The notes: a model not told the origin generated them from the sequence alone. Counted from the stretch's first letter, positions 8,801 to 17,655 are shown. The stretch: 64,000 nucleotides of DNA from Nonomuraea aurantiaca (GCF_020215705.1 NZ_JAIWNB010000005.1:310001-374000), one strand, 5' to 3'. Program-made: numbers and translations.

Positions 8801-9718
8801 GACCTTGGCCCACGGCAACTCCTCGGTGAAGGGCGCGCCGCTGCCCCGGTAGGTCCACTGACCGCTCCACACGCCGACCCTGATCCGGCCGCCGTCCTCC
8901 TGCCTGGCCTGGTGCCAGAAGCGGGCCGCGTCCTTGTCGGTGACGCCTGAGGGGCGGTCGTAGGTGGAGTTCGACTCGACCGCGGCGGCCAGGGCGCCGG
9001 TGTTGACGATGGCGTACGAGGCGCCGACCGGGGCGGTGTCGGGGGCCGTCCGCGGAGTGACGGCGGCGAAGACGTCGGCCGTACGGGTGGAGTTGGGGTC
9101 GAGCCTGGTGAACGCGGTCGCGGCGCCCGGCTGGTCGCTGGTCACCGACACCAGGTCGTGGCCCGGCAGGTCGATGGTGTTGACCCGGAACGTCGCGGTG
9201 TCGGTGACCGCGTCGATCGCGAACGTCGTCACCCGGTCCTTGACGCGGATGCTGGCGTCCAGCGTGACGCCCGCCTCGAAGGTCAGCCGGTAGCGGGCGG
9301 AGGCGCCGTCGGTGCCGCGCAGCACGACCGTGGCCTCGTACGGCGTGCCGTTCAGCACCACGCCGGGCACGGCGGTGCTGCCGTCGAGGACGGCCCCGCT
9401 CGCCTTGTCGGTGTAGCGCAGGATCCTCGGGAAGGCAGGGTCGAGGTCGACGGCCAGTTGCCCGGAGGAGATCCTGACGGGCTCGGCCACGGCGGTGGGC
9501 TCGGGGGCCAGGTTCTGCTGCGTGGGAGACGGGGGCGTGGGACCGGTGGTCGGCTGGTCGGGCGAGGACAGCTCGTAGGTGGGCGTCGGCTCCGGGGTGG
9601 GCTCCGCGCCTCGCACGGACGTCGCCGGCGCTCGCGTGGCTTGTGCGGGGGTGGCCAGGGCGACGGCCGATAAGGCGAGGACGGCGGCGGCTACGAAGGT
9701 ACCGGGACTCCGACGCAT
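5831..9718 (-). CDS. secreted endo-alpha-N-acetylgalactosaminidase, GH101
   Basis: The 1295-aa protein starts with a signal peptide (MRRSPG, a hydrophobic stretch, then a cut near TPAQA) and a Thr/Pro/Glu-rich linker. The catalytic region matches GH101: DWQDGAVAFRSI, then YGGNYNKRAGGLADLNTLL and FGVHVNATESYPEA, then YVDVY (candidate nucleophile Asp about 495) and TEWADKLE (candidate acid/base Glu about 521). C-terminal beta-sandwich modules follow, then an NPCBM-associated NEW3-like domain (about 1060-1130) and a terminal NPCBM domain. GH101 releases the O-glycan core 1 disaccharide (Gal-beta-1,3-GalNAc) from Ser/Thr. The ATG at 9718 was chosen because AAAGGA lies 7 nt upstream and a signal peptide follows; a longer frame reaches 9787. 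Confidence 0.93.
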   Translation of the reverse strand: MRRSPGTFVAAAVLALSAVALATPAQATRAPATSVRGAEPTPEPTPTYELSSPDQPTTGPTPPSPTQQNLAPEPTAVAEPVRISSGQLAVDLDPAFPRILRYTDKASGAVLDGSTAVPGVVLNGTPYEATVVLRGTDGASARYRLTFEAGVTLDASIRVKDRVTTFAIDAVTDTATFRVNTIDLPGHDLVSVTSDQPGAATAFTRLDPNSTRTADVFAAVTPRTAPDTAPVGASYAIVNTGALAAAVESNSTYDRPSGVTDKDAARFWHQARQEDGGRIRVGVWSGQWTYRGSGAPFTEELPWAKVVVTPDANGDGGLDWQDGAVAFRSIGVKAPGADRTKDRVIAHIPFNFSSQATHPFLRTLDDVKRISLGTDGLGQLALLKGYQSEGHDSAHPDYGGNYNKRAGGLADLNTLLKTGKEWNATFGVHVNATESYPEAKSFSEQLVNKDTKGWNWLDQSYLIDQRGDLTRGTLAKRLHRLRAETERNLALLYVDVYRPHGWVADRLLTELRGQGWQVATEWADKLERSSLWSHWANDLNYGGATNKGLNSQIIRFIRNGEKDVWNAHPILGNARIVEFEGWTAQNDFTAFYRNIWEHNLPAKFLQHYQITDWNPDEIVFTGGVRGTVADGRRLLFAGGHKVLDGTTYLLPWAGKYYHYNPAGGTTTWDAARPLTVYKLTDQGRVRVGVATPVDGKITLRAEAGVPYVLYPGRAPAQAEPRWGEGSGVRDPGFNGDGLRDWQVTGPVSVQKNERGQRMALLGGGPRARLEQRLTGLQPGRAYTASAFVEVEPGQSRQTTLEAGGRKTTIQRSTAKNYIASDEKHDTYFQRVKVAFTAPRGSVTLRITAAAGAAKVRVDDVRLIRSDPPGGTETFESAEPGWGPFVKGDAGGAFDARTHLSERHEPYTQAGWNGKAVDDVINGDWSLKAHEERQGLVYRTVPQTVRFEPGHAYEVSFGYQSALADAYAWVTGYDKGTSSVETRRTPVPERRTTGRFAERVVAGCGDVWVGLRSLLPEQAGADFVLDDLAVKDLGGDPEAQACASLDVVPATPAFEQGAASEVTTTFVNLEDVAAQDVKVTLTVPEGWTVAGDGTGTVEPGGKLVTTWKVTPPADAPYDTYELKADAAYTAAGAAKTIGAVTTVRTLPPPPTAAAWASDLEWVSAANGWGPVERDRSNGDLGAADGTPIVIGGQTFAKGLGTHAPADVRFYLGGRCTAFTASVGVDDVQATRGSVEYSVVADGVVKAHSPVLRAADPAYELTADLTGARYVDLVAGDGGDGNGNDHADWGAAKFVCG

Positions 9719-9856
9719 ATATGTCCTTTCACAGGTATGCGTCGTACTGCGTGGGGCCCCGATACCACCAACCCGCCACCGCAACACGCGCTATGGACCG
9801 ACGCCAGAAATACTGACACTTGTCCAGTTGCGAGTCGCGGGATTTGACAGAAACGG

Positions 9857-10657
9857 TTAGGCGCGGGAGCGGACGCCCGCCGCCATCTCCCGGGCCAGCA
9901 CGCCGATCGACTCGCGGCCCGCCGCCTCGTCGGGCGCGTCGAGCATCCGACGGATGAACGCCGAGCCCACGATGACGCCGTCGGCGTAGCCGGCCACCTC
10001 GGCCGCCTGCTTGCCGGTGCCGACGCCCAGCCCCACGCACACGGGCAGCGCGGTGTGCGCGCGGGTGCGCTTGACCAGGTCCTCGGCCGCCACGTTGACG
10101 GTCTCTCTGGCCCCCGTTACGCCCATCAGCGAGGCCGCGTAGACGAACCCGGTGCAGCAGTCGACGACGGCCTTGATGCGCGCCTCGGTGGAACTGGGCG
10201 CCACCAGGAACACGGTGTCGATGCCCGCCGCGGCCGAGGCCGCCCGCCACGGCTCCGACTCCTCCGGCGTCAGGTCGGGCGTGATCGTGCCGACGCCGCC
10301 CGCGCCGGCCAGGTCACGGGCGAACCGCTCGGCGCCGTAGCGGTCGATCGGGTTCCAGTACGTCATGACCAGCGTGGCCGCGCCGGTGGCGGCGACTCCC
10401 TCGACCGTACGCAGGACGTCGGCGATCCGGGTGCCGTTGACCAGCGAGCGGTGCACGGCGTCCTGGATGGTCGGCCCGTCCATGAGCGGGTCGGAGTAGG
10501 GCAGCCCGATCTCGATCACGTCGCAGCCGGCCTCGACCAGGGCGGCGGCCGCGGTGACGGCGCCTTCCTTGGACGGGAAGCCCGCGGGCAGGTAGCCGAC
10601 CAGCGCGGCCCGGTTCTCCGCCTTCGCCGTGGCGAAAACCGTCTGAAGAGTAGTCAT
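9857..10657 (-). CDS. trpA: tryptophan synthase alpha chain
   Basis: This 266-aa TIM barrel cleaves indole-3-glycerol phosphate to indole and glyceraldehyde 3-phosphate and channels indole to TrpB. Visible signatures are VGYLPAGFPS at residue ~21, EIGLPYSDPLMDGP with the catalytic Glu and Asp pair, and a C-terminal phosphate-binding GVIVGSAF stretch. The length is normal. It lies 112 bp downstream of trpB rather than overlapping it, so it may have its own ribosome binding site or promoter. Confidence 0.97.
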   Translation of the reverse strand: MTTLQTVFATAKAENRAALVGYLPAGFPSKEGAVTAAAALVEAGCDVIEIGLPYSDPLMDGPTIQDAVHRSLVNGTRIADVLRTVEGVAATGAATLVMTYWNPIDRYGAERFARDLAGAGGVGTITPDLTPEESEPWRAASAAAGIDTVFLVAPSSTEARIKAVVDCCTGFVYAASLMGVTGARETVNVAAEDLVKRTRAHTALPVCVGLGVGTGKQAAEVAGYADGVIVGSAFIRRMLDAPDEAAGRESIGVLAREMAAGVRSRA

Positions 10658-10769
10658 GATCGTCCGTTCTCAGTGGTCAGGGGCCGCATCGCCGCCGTCC
10701 TTGCCATGGTGCCATCGGCCGCCGGGCTCGGGCATCTTCCAGAGCCAGTGCGGCGCGAACCCCGGGCCG

Positions 10770-12011
10770 TCAGAGGTTGAAGTACTTCATCGCCGTGCCC
10801 ATGTCCTTGTCGCCGCGCCCCGAGAGGTTGACCAGGATGGTCGCCTCGGGACCCAGCTCGCGGCCGAGCTCCAGCGCGCCCGCCAGGGCGTGGGACGACT
10901 CGATGGCCGGGATGATGCCCTCGGTCCTGGCCAGCAGCGAGAACGCGGCCATCGCCGCGTCGTCGGTCACACCGTGGTAGACCGCCCGCCCGCTGTCCTT
11001 GAGCCAGGCGTGCTCGGGACCGACGCCCGGGTAGTCGAGACCGGCCGAGATCGAGTGCGACTCGATCGTCTGGCCCTCCTCGTCCTGCAGGACGTAGGTG
11101 CGCGAGCCGTGCAGCACCCCGACCGAGCCGGCGGTGAGCGTGAGCGCGTGCTCGCCGCTCTCCAGGCCGTGGCCGGCGGCCTCGTAGCCGTGCAGCTGGA
11201 CACTCTCGTCGCCGATGAAGGCGTGGAAGATGCCGATCGCGTTGCTGCCGCCGCCGACGCAGGCGGCGATCGCGTCGGGCAGCCGGCCGGTCAGCTCCAG
11301 CATCTGGCGGCGGGCCTCGACGCCGATGATGCGCGCGAAGTCGCGCACGATCTCGGGGAAGGGGTGCGGGCCGGCGATGGTGCCGAACAGGTAGTGGGTC
11401 GTGTCGACGTTGGTGACCCAGTCGCGGAACGCCTCGTTGATGGCGTCCTTCAGCGTCTGGGAGCCGTTGGTCACCGGCACCACCGTGGCGCCGAGCAGCT
11501 TCATCCTGGCCACGTTGAGCGCCTGGCGCTCGCAGTCGACCTGGCCCATGTAGATGACGCACTCCAGGCCGAGCAGGGCCGCCGCGGTGGCGGTGGCCAC
11601 GCCGTGCTGGCCCGCGCCGGTCTCGGCGATCACGCGCTTCTTGCCGAGCCGCTTGGTCAGCAGCGCCTGGCCGAGCACGTTGTTGATCTTGTGAGCGCCG
11701 GTGTGCGTGAGGTCCTCGCGCTTGAGGATGATCCGCGCGCCGCCGGCGTGCTCGGCGAAGCGCGGGACCTCGGTCAGCGTGGTCGGCCTGCCCGCGTACG
11801 TACGCAACAGGTGGTCGAACTCGCGCAGGAACTCGGCGTCGTTCTTGGCCTTCTCGTAGACCGCGGCGACCTCGTCGAGGGCCGGGATGAGCGCCTCGGG
11901 AACGTAGCGCCCGCCGAAGATGCCGAACTTGCCGTGCACGTCGGGGTCGTTGCCGTAGGCGCCGTTACCTGCCAGGTCGGCGGCGGTGAGAATGGTGCCG
12001 TCGTTTGCCAC
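10770..12011 (-). CDS. trpB: tryptophan synthase beta chain
   Basis: This PLP enzyme condenses indole and serine to tryptophan. The motif [11 protein letters not shown] carries the Schiff-base Lys (K108) and the neighbouring His; GSNAIG in [13 protein letters not shown] is the PLP phosphate loop. At 413 aa it is of standard length (TrpB1 type). The gene lies 2 bp downstream of trpC. The N-terminal ~25 residues vary in the family, so the ATG at 12011 is the natural start. Confidence 0.97.
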   Translation of the reverse strand: MANDGTILTAADLAGNGAYGNDPDVHGKFGIFGGRYVPEALIPALDEVAAVYEKAKNDAEFLREFDHLLRTYAGRPTTLTEVPRFAEHAGGARIILKREDLTHTGAHKINNVLGQALLTKRLGKKRVIAETGAGQHGVATATAAALLGLECVIYMGQVDCERQALNVARMKLLGATVVPVTNGSQTLKDAINEAFRDWVTNVDTTHYLFGTIAGPHPFPEIVRDFARIIGVEARRQMLELTGRLPDAIAACVGGGSNAIGIFHAFIGDESVQLHGYEAAGHGLESGEHALTLTAGSVGVLHGSRTYVLQDEEGQTIESHSISAGLDYPGVGPEHAWLKDSGRAVYHGVTDDAAMAAFSLLARTEGIIPAIESSHALAGALELGRELGPEATILVNLSGRGDKDMGTAMKYFNL

Positions 12012-12013
12012 TG

Positions 12014-12853
12014 CTATCCCTCTGCTCCGTGGTCGGGGCGCGTCGCGGGGTGGGCGCCGGCGGTCACCAGCGCCTCCACGGCCTTGCGTGGATCCTTGCC
12101 GGTGACCAGGCTCTCGCCCACCAGGACGGCGTCGGCGCCGACCCGTGCGTAGGCGAGCAGGTCATGCGGACCCCGCACGCCCGACTCCGCGATCTTGATC
12201 ACATTATCGGGGACCTTCGGCGCCAGCTTGGCGAACACGTCGCGGTCGACCTCGAGTGTCTTCAGATTACGGGCGTTGATCCCGATGATCCGGGCGCCCG
12301 CCGCGACCGCCCGCTCCAGTTCCTCCTCGGTGTGCACCTCGACCAGCGGGGTGAGCCCGATGGACTCGGCCCGCTCGATCAGCGACACCAGGGCCTCCTG
12401 CTCCAGGCAGACCACCATCAGCAGCGCCAGGTCGGCGCCGTGGGCCCTGGCCTCCCAGAGCTGGTAGGAGGTGAGGATGAAGTCCTTGCGCAGGATCGGG
12501 ATGTCGACCCGGGCGCGGACCGCGGCCAGGTCCTCGAGGCTGCCGCCGAACTTGCGCCGCTCGGTCAGCACACTGATGACGTGGGCGCCGCCCGCCTCGT
12601 AGTCGGCGGCCAGCGCGGCCGGGTCGGCGATGGCTGCCAGCGCGCCCTTGGACGGGCTGGAGCGCTTGACCTCGGCGATCACCGAGATCCGGTCGCCGCC
12701 GAGCGCGGCGAGCGCGTCTTTGGGCCCCGAAGCCCGCTCGGCCCGCTGCTTGAGCTCGTCAAGCGACACGGCCTGCTGACGGGTGGCGAGGTCGGCGCGC
12801 ACCCCGTCGAGGATGTCGTCGAGGACGCTCGGCCCTTCGGTCCGCTCACTCAC
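12014..12853 (-). CDS. trpC: indole-3-glycerol phosphate synthase
   Basis: TrpC converts CdRP to indole-3-glycerol phosphate. The protein is 279 aa with the family hallmarks [13 protein letters not shown] (catalytic Lys), PILRKDFI (second Lys) and [14 protein letters not shown], followed by IAESGV. It is monofunctional: no TrpF domain is fused, consistent with PriA (encoded near 26 kb) supplying the TrpF reaction. The streptomycete trpM small ORF is not found between trpC and trpB, which are only 2 bp apart. Confidence 0.97.
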   Translation of the reverse strand: MSERTEGPSVLDDILDGVRADLATRQQAVSLDELKQRAERASGPKDALAALGGDRISVIAEVKRSSPSKGALAAIADPAALAADYEAGGAHVISVLTERRKFGGSLEDLAAVRARVDIPILRKDFILTSYQLWEARAHGADLALLMVVCLEQEALVSLIERAESIGLTPLVEVHTEEELERAVAAGARIIGINARNLKTLEVDRDVFAKLAPKVPDNVIKIAESGVRGPHDLLAYARVGADAVLVGESLVTGKDPRKAVEALVTAGAHPATRPDHGAEG

Positions 12854-12972
12854 GCGCTTGGGGTCCCTCCGGTCGGCAGTTGGGGGCGGCAGAGAGTTCG
12901 CATCGCGTCCGCTCCCGGCCTGTCTTGCGATGGTATCGGCCCCGACGTGGTCAGCTCACCACAGGCCCCCGG

Positions 12973-13404
12973 CTACGGCGCGAGAACCGCCCCGAATGGC
13001 AGGTTTCGGACCACCCAGTACACCAGCACTATGCCGAGAAACGCCCAAAGCCAGGCTGGATGCGCGAGTGTCGTCCGCCGGGGCTTGCCCTGCCAGGCGC
13101 GGACCAGCCAGCGCCCCCACCAGAACAGCAGAAAGGGGATCATCGCCATGGCGAGCGGGTTGAGGCCGAGCGCGGTCACCGGGTCGAGGTGGGCCAGCGC
13201 GTGGATGGTGCGCAACGTGCCGCAGCCCGGACAGTAGAGGCCGGTGGCCCACAGGAACGGGCAGGTCGGGTAGTGGCCCGGCTGGTTGGGGTCGATCGTG
13301 CCGACGACCGCGAACACCGCCCCCGCCGCGGCGGCGACGCCGAGCGGCGCGAGCACGGACCGGAGCCGGTCGGTGCCGCGCCGCTCGAAGTTCGCGATGT
13401 CCAT
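12973..13404 (-). CDS. DUF2752 membrane protein
   Basis: The 143-aa protein has about three hydrophobic helices and the DUF2752 core TGLYCPGCGTLRTIHALAHLD, with a CxxC-G motif just inside the second helix. The function of the family is unknown. The ATG at 13404 overlaps the stop of the CD225 gene by one base (TGATG), which fixes the start and shows co-translation with that gene. Small DUF2752 and CD225 genes are commonly found beside actinobacterial trpC, but a role in tryptophan synthesis is not established. Confidence 0.82.
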   Translation of the reverse strand: MDIANFERRGTDRLRSVLAPLGVAAAAGAVFAVVGTIDPNQPGHYPTCPFLWATGLYCPGCGTLRTIHALAHLDPVTALGLNPLAMAMIPFLLFWWGRWLVRAWQGKPRRTTLAHPAWLWAFLGIVLVYWVVRNLPFGAVLAP

Positions 13405-14024
13405 CAGTATCCGGACGACGGGGCGTTCGCGGCGACGATCACGAAGAGCAGGATGTAGCCGATGACGATGAGGATGTTGATGATCGCACCGACGATCAGC
13501 GCGCGCTTCCACCACGTCTTGGCCTCTTCCGAGGACTGCACGGCGCCCTGGTAGTCACCGGCCTGCCACTTCGAGTTTACCTGCGACGACTTGACAATCG
13601 ACACGATACCGAAGGGAAGGCAGCAGAACAGTGTCGTGAGGATGGCCGCGACCAGGTGGTTGTCCGGCGGGCTCTGCGGCGCGCCGTAGCCGCCGGGCTG
13701 ACCGTAGCCGCCGCCGGGAGGCGGGCCGTAACCGGGAGGCTGGGCGCCGTAGCCGCCACCGCTCGGGGGCTGCTGACCATAGCCACCCCCGCTGGGCGGC
13801 TGCTGGCCGTAACCGCCACCACTCGGGGGCTGCTGACCGTAACCACCCCCGCCACTGGGCGGCTGCTGGCCATAGCCACCGCCGCTGGGCGGCTGCTGAC
13901 CATAGCCACCCCCGCTGGGCGGCTGCTGACCGTAACCGCCACCACCACTCGGGGGCTGCTGACCGTAACCGCCGCCGGGCGGCTGGGCGCCGTAACCGCC
14001 GTCGCCCTGGTTTCCGTAGCTCAT
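13404..14024 (-). CDS. CD225/dispanin-family membrane protein with Gly-Gln-Pro repeat N-terminus
   Basis: In this 206-aa protein, residues 1-115 are nearly pure low complexity, built from about nine copies of a [10 protein letters not shown] unit. The C-terminal ~90 residues contain the two-helix CD225 domain ([22 protein letters not shown], a conserved short cytosolic loop with the [12 protein letters not shown] pattern, then a second helix). Eukaryotic relatives (IFITMs) modulate membrane curvature and fusion; bacterial functions are unknown. The DNA repeat is coding and in frame, and copy number may vary among strains. The N-terminus closely resembles that of the neighbouring DUF4190 protein. 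Confidence 0.85.
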   Translation of the reverse strand: MSYGNQGDGGYGAQPPGGGYGQQPPSGGGGYGQQPPSGGGYGQQPPSGGGYGQQPPSGGGGYGQQPPSGGGYGQQPPSGGGYGQQPPSGGGYGAQPPGYGPPPGGGYGQPGGYGAPQSPPDNHLVAAILTTLFCCLPFGIVSIVKSSQVNSKWQAGDYQGAVQSSEEAKTWWKRALIVGAIINILIVIGYILLFVIVAANAPSSGY

Positions 14025-14141
14025 GCTGATGACTCCTCAATCTGTGGCGCGTTGCGCGCGGCAGCCTAGCGACAAACCACTATCGACGTGGAATAACGTC
14101 CACGTTGCGGACAATTTGTAACCGACTGGATGCCCTGCGGG

Positions 14142-14753
14142 TCAGTAGTTTCCGGTCGTGGTGGTGGTCGCGAGCCCCACGAAGGTCAGCCAGATACCGC
14201 CGAACACGAGCCAGAGAATCGCCCAGAGCACGATCGTGATGTACGAGGTGATCAGGCCGCCCATGGCCATGCCCTGACCCTCCTCGCCGGTGCGCTTGAT
14301 GCGGTTGAGGGCGATGTGGCCCACGACGGCGCCGGGGATGCTGGTCAGGCCGCAGAACAGCAGCCCGACGATGCCCAGGACGAGCGAGGCGACGGCCAGG
14401 CCGCTGGTGGACCTCGGCGGGGCCCCGTAGGCGCCGTAGCCGGGCTGCCCGTAGGCGCCAGGCGGTTGCTGGCCGTACCCGTACTCACCGGACGGTTGCT
14501 GGCCATAGCCGTAGCCGCCAGACGGCTGCTGGCCATAGCCGTAGCCGCCAGACGGCTGCTGGCCATAGCCGTAGCCGCCGGACGGCTGCTGGCCGTAATA
14601 GCCGCTCGGAGGCTGCTGACCGTAACCCGGAGACTGACCACCTGGAGATTGGCCGTAGCTCGGAGGCTGGCCGTGGCCCGGAGACTGACCGTAGCCTCCG
14701 CCGGGCGGCTGGGCGCCGTAACCCCCGCTGTTGCCCTGATCCCCGTAACTCAT
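14142..14753 (-). CDS. DUF4190 membrane protein with Gly-Tyr-Gln-Pro repeat N-terminus
   Basis: This 203-aa protein has a disordered N-terminus (residues 1-110) with tandem [10 protein letters not shown] units. A C-terminal DUF4190 domain of two transmembrane helices follows ([20 protein letters not shown], then about 165-190), with the family pattern [19 protein letters not shown] in the loop. Its function is unknown. It starts with the same MSYG-x-QG sequence as the CD225 protein downstream, so the two probably share an origin for their N-terminal tails. The gaps on both sides are 117 and 131 bp, so it is probably transcribed from its own promoter. Confidence 0.83.
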   Translation of the reverse strand: MSYGDQGNSGGYGAQPPGGGYGQSPGHGQPPSYGQSPGGQSPGYGQQPPSGYYGQQPSGGYGYGQQPSGGYGYGQQPSGGYGYGQQPSGEYGYGQQPPGAYGQPGYGAYGAPPRSTSGLAVASLVLGIVGLLFCGLTSIPGAVVGHIALNRIKRTGEEGQGMAMGGLITSYITIVLWAILWLVFGGIWLTFVGLATTTTTGNY

Positions 14754-14884
14754 GCCAGTGGCACCTCATCCCCTCTTGGCCCGTTGCAGAGGAAGCTTAT
14801 TGACGAAACGTGCGCCGGTCCGGCAACGGTTCAGACCGTGGACTTTTTGTGATGAGCCCGCGACGGAGAGGGGTCGCCTCGCGG

Positions 14885-15721
14885 CTAGGTCGGGTCGTCG
14901 CCGCGGTCCAGGGCGTCCCACATGGAGCGGTCGCCGGTGGTCTCAGGACGCTCGCGTGTGTACTTGGCGGACATGCCGGCCCATCCGCCGCCTCGTACGA
15001 CGGCCACGACGCCACCCGCGACCATCAGCACCGCCCCGAGCCCGCACACCACGGGCCAGAACGCCACCACGTCCCACTGGATCGCGCCGGTCGCACGCAT
15101 GACGTTCCGCTCGCGCAGCCAGCTCAGCACCCCGCTCCCGCCGGCCGCCTGCCACGCGCCGAGCCCGGCGCCCACCCCGCACAGGGCCAGCAGCACTCCG
15201 ATCACCCGGCGACCGGCACCCTTGGTGGCCAGCACGGCCACCACCCCCGCCAGCCCGGCCAGCGCCAGGGGTGTCAGGACCGGACTGAGGTCGGCGCCGC
15301 TCGGCACGGCCACCGCTCCTGTGCCGCTGACGCGCACGTTCGTCACCCACGCCCGGCCCGCGGCGACCAGCACCAGCACGCAGCCGAGCACCGTCACCGC
15401 CAGCCAGGCGGTCAACTCCCGCCGCCCCCGCCGAGCCGCGACCTCAGCCGGAGAACCGCCCTGCTCCCCTGCTTCGGACCCGTCGCCCGTCTGGGACACC
15501 TCCGCCGCCGCCCCACTTGTCTCGGACACGGCCTCCGCCCGCAGCGCGGACTCCTGACCATCCGACCGGGACATGGCGCCCGACCGTGGTCCGGGCTCCG
15601 GACCGCCAGATCGGGGCGCGACGTCCCGCTCGGGCCGGATGTCCGACTCGGATCCATCACCCAGTTCAGGTCCGGTGGCCGCCCCGGATCCGGTGCCCGG
15701 CTCAGGTCCGGTGGCCGTCAT
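14885..15721 (-). CDS. Trp-operon-associated membrane protein (Trp_oprn_chp family)
   Basis: The protein is 278 aa. The first ~100 residues are an acidic/Ser/Gly-rich cytoplasmic extension with repeats of the form GPEPG; the rest has four transmembrane helices and a C-terminal motif ([13 protein letters not shown], then a [11 protein letters not shown] end) typical of the family TIGR02234/PF09534 found next to trp genes in actinobacteria. Its biochemical role is unknown. The start overlaps the hisI stop by 4 bp (ATGA). In Streptomyces and mycobacteria trpE lies immediately before this gene; here hisI does. Confidence 0.86.
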   Translation of the reverse strand: MTATGPEPGTGSGAATGPELGDGSESDIRPERDVAPRSGGPEPGPRSGAMSRSDGQESALRAEAVSETSGAAAEVSQTGDGSEAGEQGGSPAEVAARRGRRELTAWLAVTVLGCVLVLVAAGRAWVTNVRVSGTGAVAVPSGADLSPVLTPLALAGLAGVVAVLATKGAGRRVIGVLLALCGVGAGLGAWQAAGGSGVLSWLRERNVMRATGAIQWDVVAFWPVVCGLGAVLMVAGGVVAVVRGGGWAGMSAKYTRERPETTGDRSMWDALDRGDDPT

Positions 15722-16068
15722 GGCGTGATCGTCACCTCGAGCGAGTCGGCGTCGAAGCAGGTGTGGTCGCCCGTGTGGCAGGCCGCCCCCACCTGGTCCA
15801 CCTTGAGCAGCACCGTGTCACCGTCGCAGTCGAGCGACACCGCCTTGACGTGCTGCACGTGCCCCGACGTATCCCCCTTCACCCAGTAGGCCCCCCGGCT
15901 GCGCGACCAGTAGGTGGCCCGTCCCGTGGTGAGGGTGCGATGCAGCGCCTCGTCGTCCATCCAGGCGAGCATCAGCACTTCGCCCGAGTCGTACTGCTGG
16001 ACGATCGCGGGCACCAGCCCGTCGCCGTTGCGCTTGAGCCGCGCGGCGATCTTGGGGTCAAGGGACAT
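15718..16068 (-). CDS. hisI: phosphoribosyl-AMP cyclohydrolase
   Basis: HisI performs the third step of histidine synthesis, opening the adenine ring of PR-AMP. The 116-aa protein shows the family core ([31 protein letters not shown]) and the metal-binding pattern [11 protein letters not shown] followed by [10 protein letters not shown]. No HisE domain is fused, as usual in actinobacteria. The ATG at 16068 was chosen because the family starts there; a longer frame into the upstream repeat has no similarity to anything I know. Confidence 0.95.
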   Translation of the reverse strand: MSLDPKIAARLKRNGDGLVPAIVQQYDSGEVLMLAWMDDEALHRTLTTGRATYWSRSRGAYWVKGDTSGHVQHVKAVSLDCDGDTVLLKVDQVGAACHTGDHTCFDADSLEVTITP

Positions 16069-16158
16069 GTCGTCATTCAACCAGCCGGGGCGACCGCCCT
16101 CCGAATCGACGGTGGCACAGCCGCAGCCCCGACCTGAGATCGCCGGGGGCCAGGCGGT

Positions 16159-16313
16159 CACACGACCGTCTCGATCCCTGTGACGGTCCGTCGTGGCTGG
16201 GCGTCTCTTGGGAGGGATCCCCCGTCGGGGGAGCGTAAGAAGGCCGCCTGTCGTGGCAGAGGCCCCAAGGGAGGCGCGCCCCCTCCGAGGAAGTGCAAGG
16301 AGACCGCCCAGAG
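16159..16313. repeat. dispersed intergenic repeat, copy 1 (two ~60-bp units)
   Basis: The segment begins GTCACACGACCG (from 16157), then CTGTGACGG, then two tandem imperfect units of ~60 bp. Each unit opens GTCGTGGC and ends in an AAGG-GCCGCC or AAGGAGACCGCC stretch, with GGGAGG and C-rich self-complementary segments inside. A second locus at 44558-44705 has the same order of elements. No open frame with coding character crosses it. Function is unknown; the palindromic pieces suggest a structured RNA or a palindromic mobile unit. Confidence 0.6.
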
Positions 16314-16664
16314 CTAGTCGAGTGCCTGCGACAGCGTCTCGTAGATCGGGAACAGCGGTGCGATGTTGGTCCGGCGCAGGCGCCTCAGGACCTGGCCGTC
16401 CGTGGCGATCAGCGCCATGGTGCCGTCGCGGTCCCGCAGGGCGGCCAGCTGGCGAACCAGCACCCCCAAGCCCGATGTGTCGATGAAGGTCAAGTTGCTC
16501 AGGTCGACGACCAGGCGCGGCCCGTGTGTCGCGACCGCCTCGTCGAAACATTTGCGGACCTTTGACACGTTGTCCGCGTCGACCTCGCCCGCGAGGCTGA
16601 CGACCACGAGCTCGCCATGTCGGCGCCGCGTCATCTCCAGCACATCCACGCCCATGCTCCTCAT
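16314..16664 (-). CDS. STAS-domain anti-sigma factor antagonist
   Basis: The 116-aa protein is a single STAS domain. The conserved loop [10 protein letters not shown] carries the regulatory serine (S64) that partner kinases phosphorylate in SpoIIAA/RsbV proteins. In its unphosphorylated form such a protein binds an anti-sigma factor and frees the sigma factor. It is divergent from a MEDS-STAS gene and an HATPase gene that look like its signalling partners. The start is uncertain: ATGs at 16664 and 16655 and a GTG just inside all have weak Shine-Dalgarno matches. Confidence 0.9.
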   Translation of the reverse strand: MRSMGVDVLEMTRRRHGELVVVSLAGEVDADNVSKVRKCFDEAVATHGPRLVVDLSNLTFIDTSGLGVLVRQLAALRDRDGTMALIATDGQVLRRLRRTNIAPLFPIYETLSQALD

Positions 16665-16739
16665 GACTCCGCCACTAGCGGCCCCCGCGGAAAAGGTACA
16701 CCGGAACGCGCCACGTTACCGAGGGTTTTGCGAAGAACG

Positions 16740-16751
16740 CATTACGTAATG
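16740..16751. promoter_or_regulatory. perfect 12-bp palindrome in divergent intergenic region
   Basis: CATTACGTAATG is an exact palindrome lying in the 169-bp region between the divergent STAS and MEDS-STAS genes, about 82 bp before the latter. It is AT-rich compared with its surroundings. It is a candidate operator for a dimeric regulator; nothing identifies the protein. Confidence 0.4.
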
Positions 16752-16833
16752 ATGAGCGGCGGAGTATTTTCTCTGCGACGCGCAGCAGACATACGGCAGA
16801 CGCACCCCAGACGCACGGCAGGGAGGGACGATC

Positions 16834-17655
16834 GTGGTGGACGTCGCGGGTTCCGTCCTCGATCCCGACCTGGGCGATCACGTCTGCCTGCCGTTCCAGG
16901 GAGATCGGGAGCGGATGGCCGCCACCAGGGCGTTCACGGCGAACGGGCTGCGCCGCCGGACCAAAGTGGTGATCATCACCCACACCGACACGCCGGAGCG
17001 GACGCGGGAGTGGCTGGCGCCGCTTGTGCCGGGGCTGGCCGCCGCGGAGGCGGCGGGGCGGGTCGAGATCACGGCGTACGCGGGCGCGGACGGGCCCGCG
17101 TGGCTGCTGGGCGAGCTGGTCGCGGCCGGCGAGCTGGCCAGGGAGCAGGGACATCGCGGTGTCTACGCGCTGGTCGACGCGGCCTGGGGAGTGCGGGACG
17201 CGGCGGGGCGGGAGGAGTTCGAGGCGGCGGTCAACGCGCTGTTCGGTGAGCGGTGGCTGGCGGCCGTGTGCCAGTACGATCGCGGGCTCTACTCGGCCGC
17301 GGCCGTCAACCGGGCGGCGGCCATCCATCCGATCGCGCCGGGGCAGGCCCTGCTGCGGTACGCCAACACGCGGCCGGGGCTGCGGCTGTCGGGTGACATC
17401 GACATCACCAACAGGCCGGCGTTCGCCTCGGTGCTGACCCAGCTGGAGGCGGTGACGGCCGAGGTGGTCATCGACGCGACGGGGCTCGACTTCATCGACG
17501 CCGGGTCGGCCCAGTTGCTCGCGCTGACGGCGCTGGCACGGGCCGCGGCCCATCACCATCGCACGGTGGTGGTGTGCCGCGGGACGGTGGCGCGCGTGCT
17601 GCGGCTGATCAGGGCCGACGAGGTCATCGCCGTCCGCCGGGCCGACGATGGGTAG
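16834..17655 (+). CDS. MEDS domain plus STAS domain signalling protein
   Basis: The protein is 273 aa. Residues 1-180 match the MEDS (DcmR-type sensory) domain: LGDHVCLPFQGDRER, a P-loop-lacking RecA-like fold with VYALVDAAWG, and CQYDRGLYSA. Residues 185-270 are a STAS domain (LRLSGDIDITNRPAF, then DFIDAGSAQLL), in which the phosphorylatable serine position reads DAGS, so the motif is not canonical. It probably senses a signal and modulates an anti-sigma switch. The GTG at 16834 follows GGGAGGGA. It overlaps the next gene by 8 bp. Confidence 0.85.
   Translation: MVDVAGSVLDPDLGDHVCLPFQGDRERMAATRAFTANGLRRRTKVVIITHTDTPERTREWLAPLVPGLAAAEAAGRVEITAYAGADGPAWLLGELVAAGELAREQGHRGVYALVDAAWGVRDAAGREEFEAAVNALFGERWLAAVCQYDRGLYSAAAVNRAAAIHPIAPGQALLRYANTRPGLRLSGDIDITNRPAFASVLTQLEAVTAEVVIDATGLDFIDAGSAQLLALTALARAAAHHHRTVVVCRGTVARVLRLIRADEVIAVRRADDG

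Noticed and set aside
9745..9860. Short inverted repeat near CTGGACAAGTGTCAG upstream of the GH101 gene as operator
   Set aside because: Arms are only 4 bp around a 2-nt centre; too weak to report.
13741..14000. Direct repeats that could be read as a CRISPR or mini-satellite array
   Set aside because: The units are 27-36 bp, in frame, and encode [10 protein letters not shown]; there are no spacers of uniform length.
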